From positions 81,306 through 131,140 of the forward strand of contig FR887372.1 of NCBI GenBank assembly GCA_000431795.1: a stretch of 49,835 nt of DNA, given 5' to 3'. The stretch comes from Clostridium sp. CAG:302. Its GTDB lineage: Bacteria > Bacillota_I > Bacilli_A > RF39 > UBA660. Under the pieces are notes generated by a model, which worked only from the letters and a program-made list of their open reading frames with translations, was not told the origin of the DNA and searched no databases. The position numbers and the translations under genes are program-made. Shown in pieces: positions 33,763-41,446 of the stretch (the first letter of the stretch is position 1; the number at the start of each line of letters is the position of its first letter).

Positions 33763-34485
33763 TTATTTAATATAGTCTAATAATGTTTTACTTTTTAAGT
33801 AAATTCCTGAATATCTATCATAATAATCATTAATAAATTCTTCTATTTCTTTCATTATTTCTTTAGATATATCTAATTTTGTTATTTTAGATATATCAAC
33901 ATAATATAGCATTCTTATTAAGCTTATTGTTTTAGGAGATACTATCTTTTCATTTCGGTAGCAGTCCCTGCAGACATATCCACCTAGATAACTAGATATT
34001 GTTACGATATTATGAGTATTACCACATTCGATACATCTATCTATTACTGGTTTAATACCTAGATAATCTAATAATTTTAATCTTAATATATTAAATATTA
34101 CTTCATAATTATAGCCTTCATTTATTTTATTTAAAGAGGCTAAATATAAATCATATATATTACTACTTGATTCATGTTTATATACTTTTAAGCATAATTC
34201 TGTTATATATGTTACATAACTTACTTTATTTATATCTTTCTTAATAATACTATAATTGTTTATAATATCAGCATCTATTAATTTAGATAGTCCTTTTTCT
34301 TTATATTGAATATTAAATATACCTAAAGTAAATTTATTAGTAACTGCAAAAAAGGGGCTTTTTATTTTCTTGGCTCCTTTTGCTATTATGTTATATTCTC
34401 CATCTTTAGTTAATATATTTATTATTTTACTACTCTCTTCAAAGGGGTATTCACTAACTATAATACCATCTATTTTTTTGTACAT
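33763..34485 (-). CDS. recO: DNA repair protein RecO
   Basis: 240 residues from ATG 34485, which has GAAGGAAAATAAT before it and begins one nt after yqzL. The N-terminal OB fold (KIDGIIVSEYPFEESSKIINILTKDGEYNIIAKGAKK) is followed by a helical domain and a zinc finger of CIECG ... YVCRDC form. RecO loads RecA onto SSB-coated DNA together with RecR. The era-yqzL-recO order is that of Bacilli. Confidence 0.95.
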   Translation of the reverse strand: MYKKIDGIIVSEYPFEESSKIINILTKDGEYNIIAKGAKKIKSPFFAVTNKFTLGIFNIQYKEKGLSKLIDADIINNYSIIKKDINKVSYVTYITELCLKVYKHESSSNIYDLYLASLNKINEGYNYEVIFNILRLKLLDYLGIKPVIDRCIECGNTHNIVTISSYLGGYVCRDCYRNEKIVSPKTISLIRMLYYVDISKITKLDISKEIMKEIEEFINDYYDRYSGIYLKSKTLLDYIK

Positions 34486-34486
34486 A

Positions 34487-34579
34487 TTATTTTCCTTCTT
34501 TGCCATAATTTTTATACTTTAAATAATATTCTATTTTACCAGTATTTTTAAACAATAGCCATAAAACCTCTTTATTCAT
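34487..34579 (-). CDS. yqzL: YqzL-like 30-residue protein
   Basis: Too short for ordinary gene calling. ATG 34579 behind AGGTGATAAGA, stop 34487. The peptide core VLWLLFKNTGKIEYYLKYKN matches the YqzL pattern (hydrophobic start, TG, Y-L-x-K). In Bacillus, yqzL also sits between era and recO (family knowledge), so synteny and sequence agree. Its reading continues to within one nucleotide of the recO ATG, indicating coupling. Function unknown. Confidence 0.75.
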   Translation of the reverse strand: MNKEVLWLLFKNTGKIEYYLKYKNYGKEGK

Positions 34580-34616
34580 TTCTTATCACCTATTTATATT
34601 TTGTGATATTTATAGA

Positions 34617-35510
34617 TTATTTATTCAAAAAATCTTTATATCCAATCATATTTAAGAATTTTTCTTTATCACGCCATTTAGGTATTACTTTAACAAATAA
34701 ATCTAAATATACTTGTTTACCAAAGTATTCTTCAATATCCTTTCTAGCCCTTATACCTATTTCTTTAATCATATTACCATTCTTACCAATAATAATCTTT
34801 TTTAGATTTTCTCTATCGACGATAATTGAAGCACCTATATTTATTATTTTTTCTTCTTCATATAACTCATCTACGATACAAGTTACTGAATGTGGTACTT
34901 CTTCATCAGTAAGTTCTAGGACTTTTTCTCTTATTAATTCTGATATTATAAATTCTGGAGAACTATTAGTTACTGTGTCTGAATCAAAGTATTTAATATT
35001 ATCTGGTAGATATTTTTTTATTACTTCAATTAATCTATCTATATTGTCCTTTTTTCTCGCAGATACCGGTATTACTTCAGTAAAATTATAAAGAGACATA
35101 TATTCCTCTATTTTAGATAATATCTCCTCACGAGGTAGTTTATCTATTTTATTTATTACTAAGAATACAGGTTTGTTTTCAATATTTTTTAATATATCAA
35201 TAACAAACTTATCACCACTTCCTACTTTCTCAGTAATATCTACAACCATAATGATGATATCAACATCATTTATTGTAAAATAAGCCTGTTTATTTAATGC
35301 TCTACCTAGTTTATTATGAGCCTTATGAATACCTGGAGTATCTACAAAAATTATTTGTGTATCATCTTCATTATATATTCCTTGTATTAAATTTCTTGTC
35401 GTTTGGGGTTTATTCGAAGTTATTACTACCTTCTTATTTAATATACTATTAAGTAATGTACTTTTACCTACATTTGGTCTTCCAATAAAACTTACAAATC
35501 CGCTCTTCAT
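34617..35510 (-). CDS. era: GTPase Era
   Basis: 297 residues from ATG 35510 behind AGGAGGCAAT; the in-frame ATG six codons upstream overlaps that site. GTPase motifs: GRPNVGKSTL (G1), T in the NKPQTTRN loop (G2), DTPG (G3), NKID (G4), SARK (G5). The C-terminal KH domain follows (IIGKNGNMIKEIGIRARKDIE). It binds the 3' end of 16S rRNA during 30S assembly. It is followed by yqzL and recO. Confidence 0.97.
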   Translation of the reverse strand: MKSGFVSFIGRPNVGKSTLLNSILNKKVVITSNKPQTTRNLIQGIYNEDDTQIIFVDTPGIHKAHNKLGRALNKQAYFTINDVDIIIMVVDITEKVGSGDKFVIDILKNIENKPVFLVINKIDKLPREEILSKIEEYMSLYNFTEVIPVSARKKDNIDRLIEVIKKYLPDNIKYFDSDTVTNSSPEFIISELIREKVLELTDEEVPHSVTCIVDELYEEEKIINIGASIIVDRENLKKIIIGKNGNMIKEIGIRARKDIEEYFGKQVYLDLFVKVIPKWRDKEKFLNMIGYKDFLNK

Positions 35511-35599
35511 ATTGCCTCCTAAATACAAGTTAATTATACCATTTTATATTGTTTTAGTAAAGGTTATTCAGTTACATTTTGCATTTAGGTATATACCTT

Positions 35600-35700
35600 C
35601 TCTTATATATAATAGATATGGTTGATATATTAGATTAAGACTTAGAATAAGACTTAATCTAACACTTTGATACCATAGACTCAAAGTGAGCATAATAAAA
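35600..35700 (+). repeat. Dual-hairpin intergenic element, copy 7 (subfamily B), inside the cdd-era gap
   Basis: Head 35603-35620 exact. Hairpin 1 is TTAGATTAAG / CTTAATCTAA (35630-35662) with a 13-nt loop. Hairpin 2 is CACTTTGA / TCAAAGTG (35663-35688). The tail AGCATAATAAAA ends 9 nt from the cdd stop. Confidence 0.85.
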
Positions 35701-35708
35701 AAAGAACC

Positions 35709-36098
35709 TTAGTTCTTTAAGTCTTCACTTCCAAATGGATAAGGACATAGTTCTTTTACTGTATATACTTCTTTATCACCATCATTACTATATAATGTTA
35801 CTTCTGAATCAGTACTAAAGAATTCACCAATTACTTGTCTACATATAAAACAGCAACTAGAAACTTTCTCACTATCACACATAACATATAATCTACTGAA
35901 ATCTCCTTTAGTATAACCACTGGCAATTGCAGTATCTATAGCTACTCTTTCAGCACATATTGTTGCTCCATAAGAAGCATTTTCAATATTTACTCCACCA
36001 AATGATTTACCATCCTTCATTAAACATATCGCAGCCACTCTAAAACCAGAATATGGACTATAACTATTTTTTAATAATCTCTTTAAACTTTCTTCCAT
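35709..36098 (-). CDS. cdd: Cytidine deaminase
   Basis: 129 residues, homotetrameric T-type length. NIENASYGATICAERVAIDTAI supplies zinc ligand C48 and catalytic E50, and SSCCFICRQ supplies C83 and C86. The proline normally before the third ligand (PCxxC) is Cys82 here, a small departure. It deaminates cytidine and deoxycytidine in pyrimidine salvage. Its first base overlaps the last base of dgkA (36098). Confidence 0.95.
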   Translation of the reverse strand: MEESLKRLLKNSYSPYSGFRVAAICLMKDGKSFGGVNIENASYGATICAERVAIDTAIASGYTKGDFSRLYVMCDSEKVSSCCFICRQVIGEFFSTDSEVTLYSNDGDKEVYTVKELCPYPFGSEDLKN

Positions 36099-36484
36099 TA
36101 TAAGCCTCCTAGTAAAGTAATTATTTTAGGTATAAATATTATTATTCCAATTATTAATGCAAAAATACTTGTTACTAATACACTACCAGCGGATACATCT
36201 TTAGCTATTCTAGCAAGTTCATGATATTCTTTGGTAACTAAATCTACTGCTCTTTCTATCGCCGTATTTATTATTTCAGTAGTAAGTACTAAACATATCA
36301 TAGTTAATACAATGATAAATTCTATTTTATCTATTTTTAGTATGTACGATAATATTAAAGCTATAATACCAAGAGCTATTTCTCTTTTGAAGTTTTTTTC
36401 ATTCTTTGTTACATAACTTATACCATCTAAACAATTTTTAACACTACCTTTAAAAGTTCTTTTATCTTTTGATTTCAAACTCAT
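36098..36484 (-). CDS. dgkA: Undecaprenol/diacylglycerol kinase, DgkA type
   Basis: 128 residues, three membrane helices. NEKNFKREIALGIIALILSYIL and the signature TTEIINTAIERAVDLVTKEYHELARIAKDVSAGSVLV (acidic active-site residues) are typical of Gram-positive DgkA, which phosphorylates undecaprenol for wall-lipid recycling (family knowledge). The start lies inside the ybeY 3' end behind AGGAGG. Its product pathway complements uppP at 19.2 kb. Confidence 0.94.
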   Translation of the reverse strand: MSLKSKDKRTFKGSVKNCLDGISYVTKNEKNFKREIALGIIALILSYILKIDKIEFIIVLTMICLVLTTEIINTAIERAVDLVTKEYHELARIAKDVSAGSVLVTSIFALIIGIIIFIPKIITLLGGL

Positions 36485-36902
36485 TTAGTAGTTCCTCCTG
36501 CTTACCAAACATAACTTTTTCTTCCTCTAAAGTCATATGATCATATCCAAGTAGATGAAGTAATCCATGAGTAGCTAAGAAACATACTTCTCTTTCTCTA
36601 GAATGGTTATATTCTACTGCCTGATCATAAGCAACATCTATGGCTATATAGATATCTCCTAGTAGTCTAAATGAATCATAGACTACGTCGGGATTATCTT
36701 CAAGAGCAAATGATATAACATCAGTTACTCTATCAGTATGACGATATTCTCTATTTATATTATGTATTTCTTCATTACTTACAAAAATTATATTAAAGAT
36801 AGCCTCTTTTAATTCTAATTTTTCTATGACAAAATTCATATATTTTTCTAGTTTATCTAATTCTTTAATTTCTTTATTGGTATTGTTTATTATTTCAAAC
36901 AT
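36462..36902 (-). CDS. ybeY: Endoribonuclease YbeY
   Basis: 146 residues. The UPF0054 signature ATHGLLHLLGYDHM supplies three zinc histidines (HGxxHLxGYDH). YREYRHTDRVTDVISFAL precedes it. It matures 16S rRNA 3' ends and takes part in ribosome quality control. The order ybeY-dgkA-cdd-era is conserved in Bacilli. The start is behind GGGGGAGTGATATA, overlapping the VanZ-like gene. Confidence 0.95.
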   Translation of the reverse strand: MFEIINNTNKEIKELDKLEKYMNFVIEKLELKEAIFNIIFVSNEEIHNINREYRHTDRVTDVISFALEDNPDVVYDSFRLLGDIYIAIDVAYDQAVEYNHSREREVCFLATHGLLHLLGYDHMTLEEEKVMFGKQEELLNEFEIKR

Positions 36903-37525
36903 TATATCACTCCCCCTATCATACCAAATATATTTACATTAAATGAATATATAATAACTAATACTAAAATTATTATTATTAAAATATCTAATACAGTATC
37001 ATTTCTAAATAATTTTACTTTATTTCTAATAGCATCTAGTCCTATATATATTAAGAATCCTACTATTCCACCAATTAGATTTAGGATGATATCATCTATA
37101 TCAAATACTCTACCAATATAATATTGTACTGTCTCAATGGTAAGTGATGCTATTAAGGTTAGGATAGTTACTACACTAAACTTTCTATTTTTTAATAGAT
37201 ATGAAGACAGAAACCCAAATGGTATAAAGAGCATTATGTTACCTATAACATTTCTTATAAACTTTGGTGAACCAAAACTATATCTAAATATTTCTTTGAA
37301 TGGTACAAAGTTTGATGCTCCATAATTTACATCTTGAAATGTTACGACATGGAATAGACATAATAGATAAATTATTGATATTAAATATATTAATTCTCTA
37401 TGTAATAAAAACTTCTTATGTTTAGTTATTAAGTATGTTATTCTTAAACTACATATTATTACTAATATTATTATTAGCATAGGCCAAACATCTGGGAGTA
37501 CTTCCATAACTGCTTTCTTTATCAC
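36902..37525 (-). CDS. VanZ-like membrane protein
   Basis: 207 residues from GTG 37525, preferred because AAGGAG is 9 nt upstream; the ATG three codons earlier is too close to it. Five to six hydrophobic segments. NFVPFKEIFRYSFGSPKFIRNVIGNIMLFIPFGFLSSYLL and the DIDDIILNLIGGIVGFLIY motif are typical of VanZ-family proteins (function uncertain; the founding member gives low-level teicoplanin resistance). It shares its end with the ybeY start. Confidence 0.85.
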   Translation of the reverse strand: MIKKAVMEVLPDVWPMLIIILVIICSLRITYLITKHKKFLLHRELIYLISIIYLLCLFHVVTFQDVNYGASNFVPFKEIFRYSFGSPKFIRNVIGNIMLFIPFGFLSSYLLKNRKFSVVTILTLIASLTIETVQYYIGRVFDIDDIILNLIGGIVGFLIYIGLDAIRNKVKLFRNDTVLDILIIIILVLVIIYSFNVNIFGMIGGVI

Positions 37526-37615
37526 TAAAACCATCTCCTTTTTACTACATATTAATTATATCTTTTTTTTGTTATTTTATCAATATATTTAAAAGAAAAA
37601 ATACCATTATTGGTA

Positions 37616-38050
37616 TTAATTATCTAAATCATATTTGTCTAAATCTTCCGCTATTTCAAGTTGAGATTTTATAATATTTTTAACTCTGTTTTTGTATACT
37701 GTAATATTTTTCTTTAGAAGCATAGCCTCATGTTCTGTCTTTTCGGCATTTAAAAGGGCCTCATGGACTATAGAATTAGCGTTGTTTTTGGCCTGCTCGA
37801 CAATCATATTTGCTTCTTCACGAGCAAGAGTTTTGATTCGATCTGAAGTCTGCTGGGCCGCAAGAATAGCTTCAGATAATTTTACTTCTTCAACTTTCTT
37901 CTCTTTTAGTTGTTCCTCTAATGAAGAGATCTTTACTTGTAAAAGAGAATTGTCATTATTTAATTTTTCTAGTCTCTTAATAACTATATCTATAAATCTG
38001 TTTACTTCTTCAACATTATAGCCATTTTGTACTATAGTAAACCTCTTCAT
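37616..38050 (-). CDS. divIVA: DivIVA domain protein
   Basis: 144 residues. The N-terminal DivIVA membrane-binding turn (MKRFTIVQNGYNVEEVNRFID, F and the basic residue at the tip) is followed by a long parallel coiled coil to about residue 140. DivIVA marks negatively curved membrane at poles and septa. It is shorter than B. subtilis DivIVA (164). It is 17 bp after sepF, as in the division cluster of Firmicutes. Confidence 0.88.
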   Translation of the reverse strand: MKRFTIVQNGYNVEEVNRFIDIVIKRLEKLNNDNSLLQVKISSLEEQLKEKKVEEVKLSEAILAAQQTSDRIKTLAREEANMIVEQAKNNANSIVHEALLNAEKTEHEAMLLKKNITVYKNRVKNIIKSQLEIAEDLDKYDLDN

Positions 38051-38066
38051 AAGTCACCTACTTATC

Positions 38067-38456
38067 TTACCATTCTAAATCTATATCTGTTTTCTTTTTA
38101 TTTTTATCGTCTTCTTCGCTGATTGTACCTTCAACATTTACATTTTTAGGGGTACATAAAAATATTCCCATACCTATTTTTTGAAGATCTCCTCCAAGAG
38201 CATATACTGTACCACTTAAAAAGTCTACGATTCTTTTTGCTTGGTCAGGAGTTACTCTTTTCATGTTAACAACAACAGTATTTCTTTTCTTTAAATGGTC
38301 CGCAATCTGCTGACTTTCAGAATAAGCTCTAGGTTCTAGTAATATCATTTTTCCGTTTCCAGGTACTACTGCTTTATCAGCATCGTAATATTCATCTTCA
38401 TTATTTTCATCCATAACTTCTTCAGTTACAAACTTTTTTAACTTACTTAGTGCCAT
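38067..38456 (-). CDS. sepF: Cell division protein SepF
   Basis: 129 residues. A short amphipathic N-terminal membrane anchor (MALSKLKKFVTEEV), an acidic linker and the SepF fold: KMILLEPRAYSESQQIADHLKKRNTVVVNMKRV, DFLSGTVYALGGDLQKIGMGIFLCTP. SepF tethers FtsZ filaments to the membrane and sets septum thickness. The ribosome binding site is AGGAGAG. Upstream is the pilin-like gene pair; downstream is divIVA. Confidence 0.95.
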   Translation of the reverse strand: MALSKLKKFVTEEVMDENNEDEYYDADKAVVPGNGKMILLEPRAYSESQQIADHLKKRNTVVVNMKRVTPDQAKRIVDFLSGTVYALGGDLQKIGMGIFLCTPKNVNVEGTISEEDDKNKKKTDIDLEW

Positions 38457-38515
38457 AATAATCTCTCCTATTCTTCTTTAATTTTATCATATATTTTTTT
38501 AAATTACAATAACTT

Positions 38516-38917
38516 TTAATCACATAATTTAAATTCATTAGTTACAAATTCATCAAATTCATAATTAAAATCTTTGGTAGTGCAATTATATGTAACTTTG
38601 ATTTTACTACTTAAGGGAATATCTTTCCCGCTAACAGGATTAACTAACTTATTATCTGTTAGCTTTAAATCTCCTGAATCCACCAGTGTTTGAATGGTTA
38701 TTTCTTTGGCTGTATCACAGCTAAATCCTAACTGATATTTATTGTTTGCTACATATACTTTAGCAGCATTTTTAATACTATCTTCTAGATTTTGACATGA
38801 TTTTATATTGTTTTTATTAATTAGTGATATAACATTTGGTACTAGTATTAACATTAGTAAAGCTAATATTGCTATTACCATTATTGTTTCAATTAATGTG
38901 AATCCTTTTTTATTCAT
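38516..38917 (-). CDS. Type IV pilin/pseudopilin-like protein
   Basis: 133 residues. A class III leader, NKKG|FTLIETIMVIAILALLMLIL, with the prepilin cleavage Gly-Phe and the +5 Glu, followed by the hydrophobic helix and a short globular part (cysteines at KSCQNL, SCDTAK, NCTTK, LCD). It would be cleaved by a prepilin peptidase and inserted in the membrane. No assembly ATPase or peptidase gene is in the window. The upstream neighbour is a second prepilin-like protein, so they may form one pseudopilus. Confidence 0.85.
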   Translation of the reverse strand: MNKKGFTLIETIMVIAILALLMLILVPNVISLINKNNIKSCQNLEDSIKNAAKVYVANNKYQLGFSCDTAKEITIQTLVDSGDLKLTDNKLVNPVSGKDIPLSSKIKVTYNCTTKDFNYEFDEFVTNEFKLCD

Positions 38918-38936
38918 AATATCATTCCTTTACTTA

Positions 38937-40046
38937 TTATGTAATATCACACGTTGTGTCTGTAGTTATATTTGCAATGGTTACTGTAGTTCCTGATATT
39001 GTAGCAGTGGCACCATAATCACAAGATATATTGGTTTTTCCCATTGTATATACCCCTGTTGCAGTAAATGTGCTACCATTTGTGGTTCCACGTGCTTCCT
39101 CACTTCCCATTAAATAAATTATAACCGTATATGGTGGTGAATTTTTTATTGCTTTTAATGTTCTAGTTACTGTTGTGTTTCCCATTACATATGAACATGG
39201 GTTGTTATATGAGGTGCATGAATCCATTTTAAAACCATTTTCAGGTATTCCATAATAATAATAAGTTGTGTTATAATTTACCTCTAGTGTTGTATCTGTA
39301 GTTATAGAACTATAACTATTTTCTCCATTTATTTTATAAAATATTGTTTTTACTCCTGCTCCTTTATTTAAAATTAATTTATACTTCTTTGCTGCCGCTT
39401 CCAAGCGATAACTAAATGGTTCTGTCCCCATTTTTTTATGACATGGATTAGATAATGTACACGAATTCATTGTATATTCTGTTTTTGGTATTCCGTAATA
39501 AGAACATTCTTCTCCATTTTCAAGGTTAACAGAAACAGTGAAAGAAGAACTTTTATAGTCTTCATTTCCTATCTTATACCATATAGAAGAAACGCCATCA
39601 TTTTTTGTTAGTGTTAACTTATAAGTTTTAGTTGTAACAGGCGTAGCAGTCACTGTTAATTCTTCATTTTTTCCATTTATCTCAACATAACACTTGGTTG
39701 TATTTGCTTGAGAACAATTTGTAGTGTATCCTTCTTTTGGAACAGCATAATAATAAATAGTATTGCCACTTTCCACATTAATAGATTCAGCATCATTAAC
39801 TTTAGTAAATTTACTATTGTCTTTTGAATAATATATTTCTTTTATTCCTGTGTCTTTTTTGAATGTCAAAGTGTATGTATCAGTGGTATTACCATTATAC
39901 TCATTCTCTATATTTTCTACTATGCCATCTAGTCTATTTTTTCTGGCAGTTAATATTGTTAAATAAGAACCCACTAGTAGAGCAAATAATATAAGTAGTC
40001 CATATAATATTCCAGTTATAGCAAATCCTTTGTTATTTAACTTCAT
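38937..40046 (-). CDS. Prepilin-like membrane protein with three repeated beta domains
   Basis: 369 residues. The N-terminus NNKGFAITGILYGLLILFALLVG looks prepilin-like (KGF, then a hydrophobic helix) but lacks the usual +5 Glu. The exterior part holds three diverged repeats of about 75 residues: each has YxLTxxKxxGxxxIxYxx, an IYYYxxP.. (YYAVPKEGYTTNCS, SYYGIPKTEYTMNSC, YYYGIPENGFKMDSC) core and an N-x-C-..-M/N segment. The Cys pairs in each repeat probably form a disulfide. A fourth partial segment follows (VIIYLMGSEEARGTT, with ATGVYTMGKTNISCDYGATA). Function unknown; likely a surface pilin tip or adhesin, which is inference. Confidence 0.65.
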   Translation of the reverse strand: MKLNNKGFAITGILYGLLILFALLVGSYLTILTARKNRLDGIVENIENEYNGNTTDTYTLTFKKDTGIKEIYYSKDNSKFTKVNDAESINVESGNTIYYYAVPKEGYTTNCSQANTTKCYVEINGKNEELTVTATPVTTKTYKLTLTKNDGVSSIWYKIGNEDYKSSSFTVSVNLENGEECSYYGIPKTEYTMNSCTLSNPCHKKMGTEPFSYRLEAAAKKYKLILNKGAGVKTIFYKINGENSYSSITTDTTLEVNYNTTYYYYGIPENGFKMDSCTSYNNPCSYVMGNTTVTRTLKAIKNSPPYTVIIYLMGSEEARGTTNGSTFTATGVYTMGKTNISCDYGATATISGTTVTIANITTDTTCDIT

Positions 40047-40059
40047 ATTTATTCCTTTC

Positions 40060-41307
40060 CTAGTAGGTAATTACTTTCTTGTCTGTTTCTACTAATTTAT
40101 CTTTATTACTTTCTTTTATAGTTATGGTATTTGGATCACCATCTGATATGTATCTATTTTTCTCTAAGTTAGTAAAGACCATTTCTATATCAAACTCTTT
40201 ACCATTGTTATCATAAGCTCTACATCTTTTTAAGAAAGTCTTATCAAAGTCTTTATCAAAGCATGATACTTCTGGTTCCCATCCTACTCTTAAAGCAGCT
40301 TCAGTATCATAAGTTTTACCGTTATATGTAGTAGATAATACATATTTAAAATTATCATGTGTCTTTGTATATGGACTACCAAATGGTAAGGCTATTATTT
40401 TTACATATTTACCTGGAATTAGTTCTTCTAGTTTATCATAGACATAAGCTATTTCTTTTTGTACTCTATCACCACTTGATTTCTTTATATCTAGATGGGT
40501 TTGGGTATGATTACCTATGTCATAGCCATTATCTACCATCCATTTTAATATTTTTTCATTATATTCACTTTGATTAAAAATACCACCATTTACAAAGAAG
40601 GTTGCTGTTACATTAGCATCTGGATGTTTCTTTTTAAATTCTTCAAGTATACCGACAGCACTATTTTTATCGATAATAATATTACCATTGTCATCTAGTC
40701 CTGTTACTTTGATATTATCTTCATTACCATCATCAAAGGTAAGTATTATTGGACTTTTACCATATTCTACATCTACTTTACCATTAATATAATCATCTAG
40801 TCTTATCATTCTATAGCCTTTTTCATAATAGAACTCTAAATCTTTTCTAAAGGATTCAGGAGTTCTATTGTAACCATCTTTATCAACATTACCTCCTACT
40901 GTACCGGTACTAGAACTAGTCTTTTCTCTAATGCCATGATACATCATAATTGGTACTTTACCTAGTTCATTTATGCCATCAGAGGCTAGTTTATCTTTAT
41001 CTATCTTTCCTTTTGATACTACTACTATGATAATATCATTATCTTTTAGTTCAGTACCTTTTTTGATACTTTGTGATATTACTTTATCTTTTTCTATTTC
41101 ATTACTATATTCATAACTTACTTCTAGTTTTAGATTATTATCTTTAGTAAAGGTATTAGCTTCTTCTAGTGTAGTTAATTCTATCATAAGAAGTTTTTTA
41201 TTTTCTTTGCTTTTATTTAATACAAAGAATACTCCTAGTACTAAGATTATTACTACTATAATAAATACTACTATTTTACTAATATTTAATTTTCTTTTCT
41301 TTCTCAT
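40060..41307 (-). CDS. Membrane-anchored PASTA plus polysaccharide deacetylase protein
   Basis: 415 residues. An N-terminal membrane anchor (VVFIIVVIILVLGVFFVL) is followed by a PASTA domain (residues about 45-100: TLEEANTFTKDNNLKLEVSYEYSNEIEKDKVISQSIKKGTELKDNDIIIVVVSKG, read in pieces) and a NodB deacetylase domain with PIMMYHGI, ILTFDDGNEDN (D-D), ATFFVNGG and DIGNHTQTHLD (His ligands). PASTA would bind muropeptides and position the deacetylase on the wall (family knowledge). The ribosome binding site is AGGAGACT. It follows the bspA-like gene and is transcribed toward the pilin pair. Confidence 0.88.
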   Translation of the reverse strand: MRKKRKLNISKIVVFIIVVIILVLGVFFVLNKSKENKKLLMIELTTLEEANTFTKDNNLKLEVSYEYSNEIEKDKVISQSIKKGTELKDNDIIIVVVSKGKIDKDKLASDGINELGKVPIMMYHGIREKTSSSTGTVGGNVDKDGYNRTPESFRKDLEFYYEKGYRMIRLDDYINGKVDVEYGKSPIILTFDDGNEDNIKVTGLDDNGNIIIDKNSAVGILEEFKKKHPDANVTATFFVNGGIFNQSEYNEKILKWMVDNGYDIGNHTQTHLDIKKSSGDRVQKEIAYVYDKLEELIPGKYVKIIALPFGSPYTKTHDNFKYVLSTTYNGKTYDTEAALRVGWEPEVSCFDKDFDKTFLKRCRAYDNNGKEFDIEMVFTNLEKNRYISDGDPNTITIKESNKDKLVETDKKVITY

Positions 41308-41406
41308 TATGCAGTCTCCTATTCATAAGTTAATTATAATACATTTTAATTATTTTGAAAAGAGATAAATACTATATTTTTAAGAACTAATAAATAAATA
41401 TTAAAA

Positions 41407-41442
41407 AAGTAATTATTAGAATACCTAAACTAATAATTACTT
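41407..41442 (-). terminator. Terminator of the bspA-like gene
   Basis: A 13-bp perfect stem, AAGTAATTATTAG / CTAATAATTACTT, loop of 10, followed on the minus strand by TTTTTTAA. Confidence 0.85.
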
Positions 41443-41446
41443 ATAA

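Noticed and set aside
34507..34616. Empty gap between era and recO
   Set aside because: It holds yqzL, so it is not an unexplained spacer.
34603..35091. A 162-codon plus-strand ORF opposite era
   Set aside because: It is antisense to a clearly conserved GTPase and has no family resemblance or ribosome binding site; a shadow frame.
37692..38021. A 109-codon plus-strand ORF opposite divIVA
   Set aside because: Antisense to the coiled-coil gene, with serine/phenylalanine-rich composition caused by reading the complement of Lys/Glu codons.
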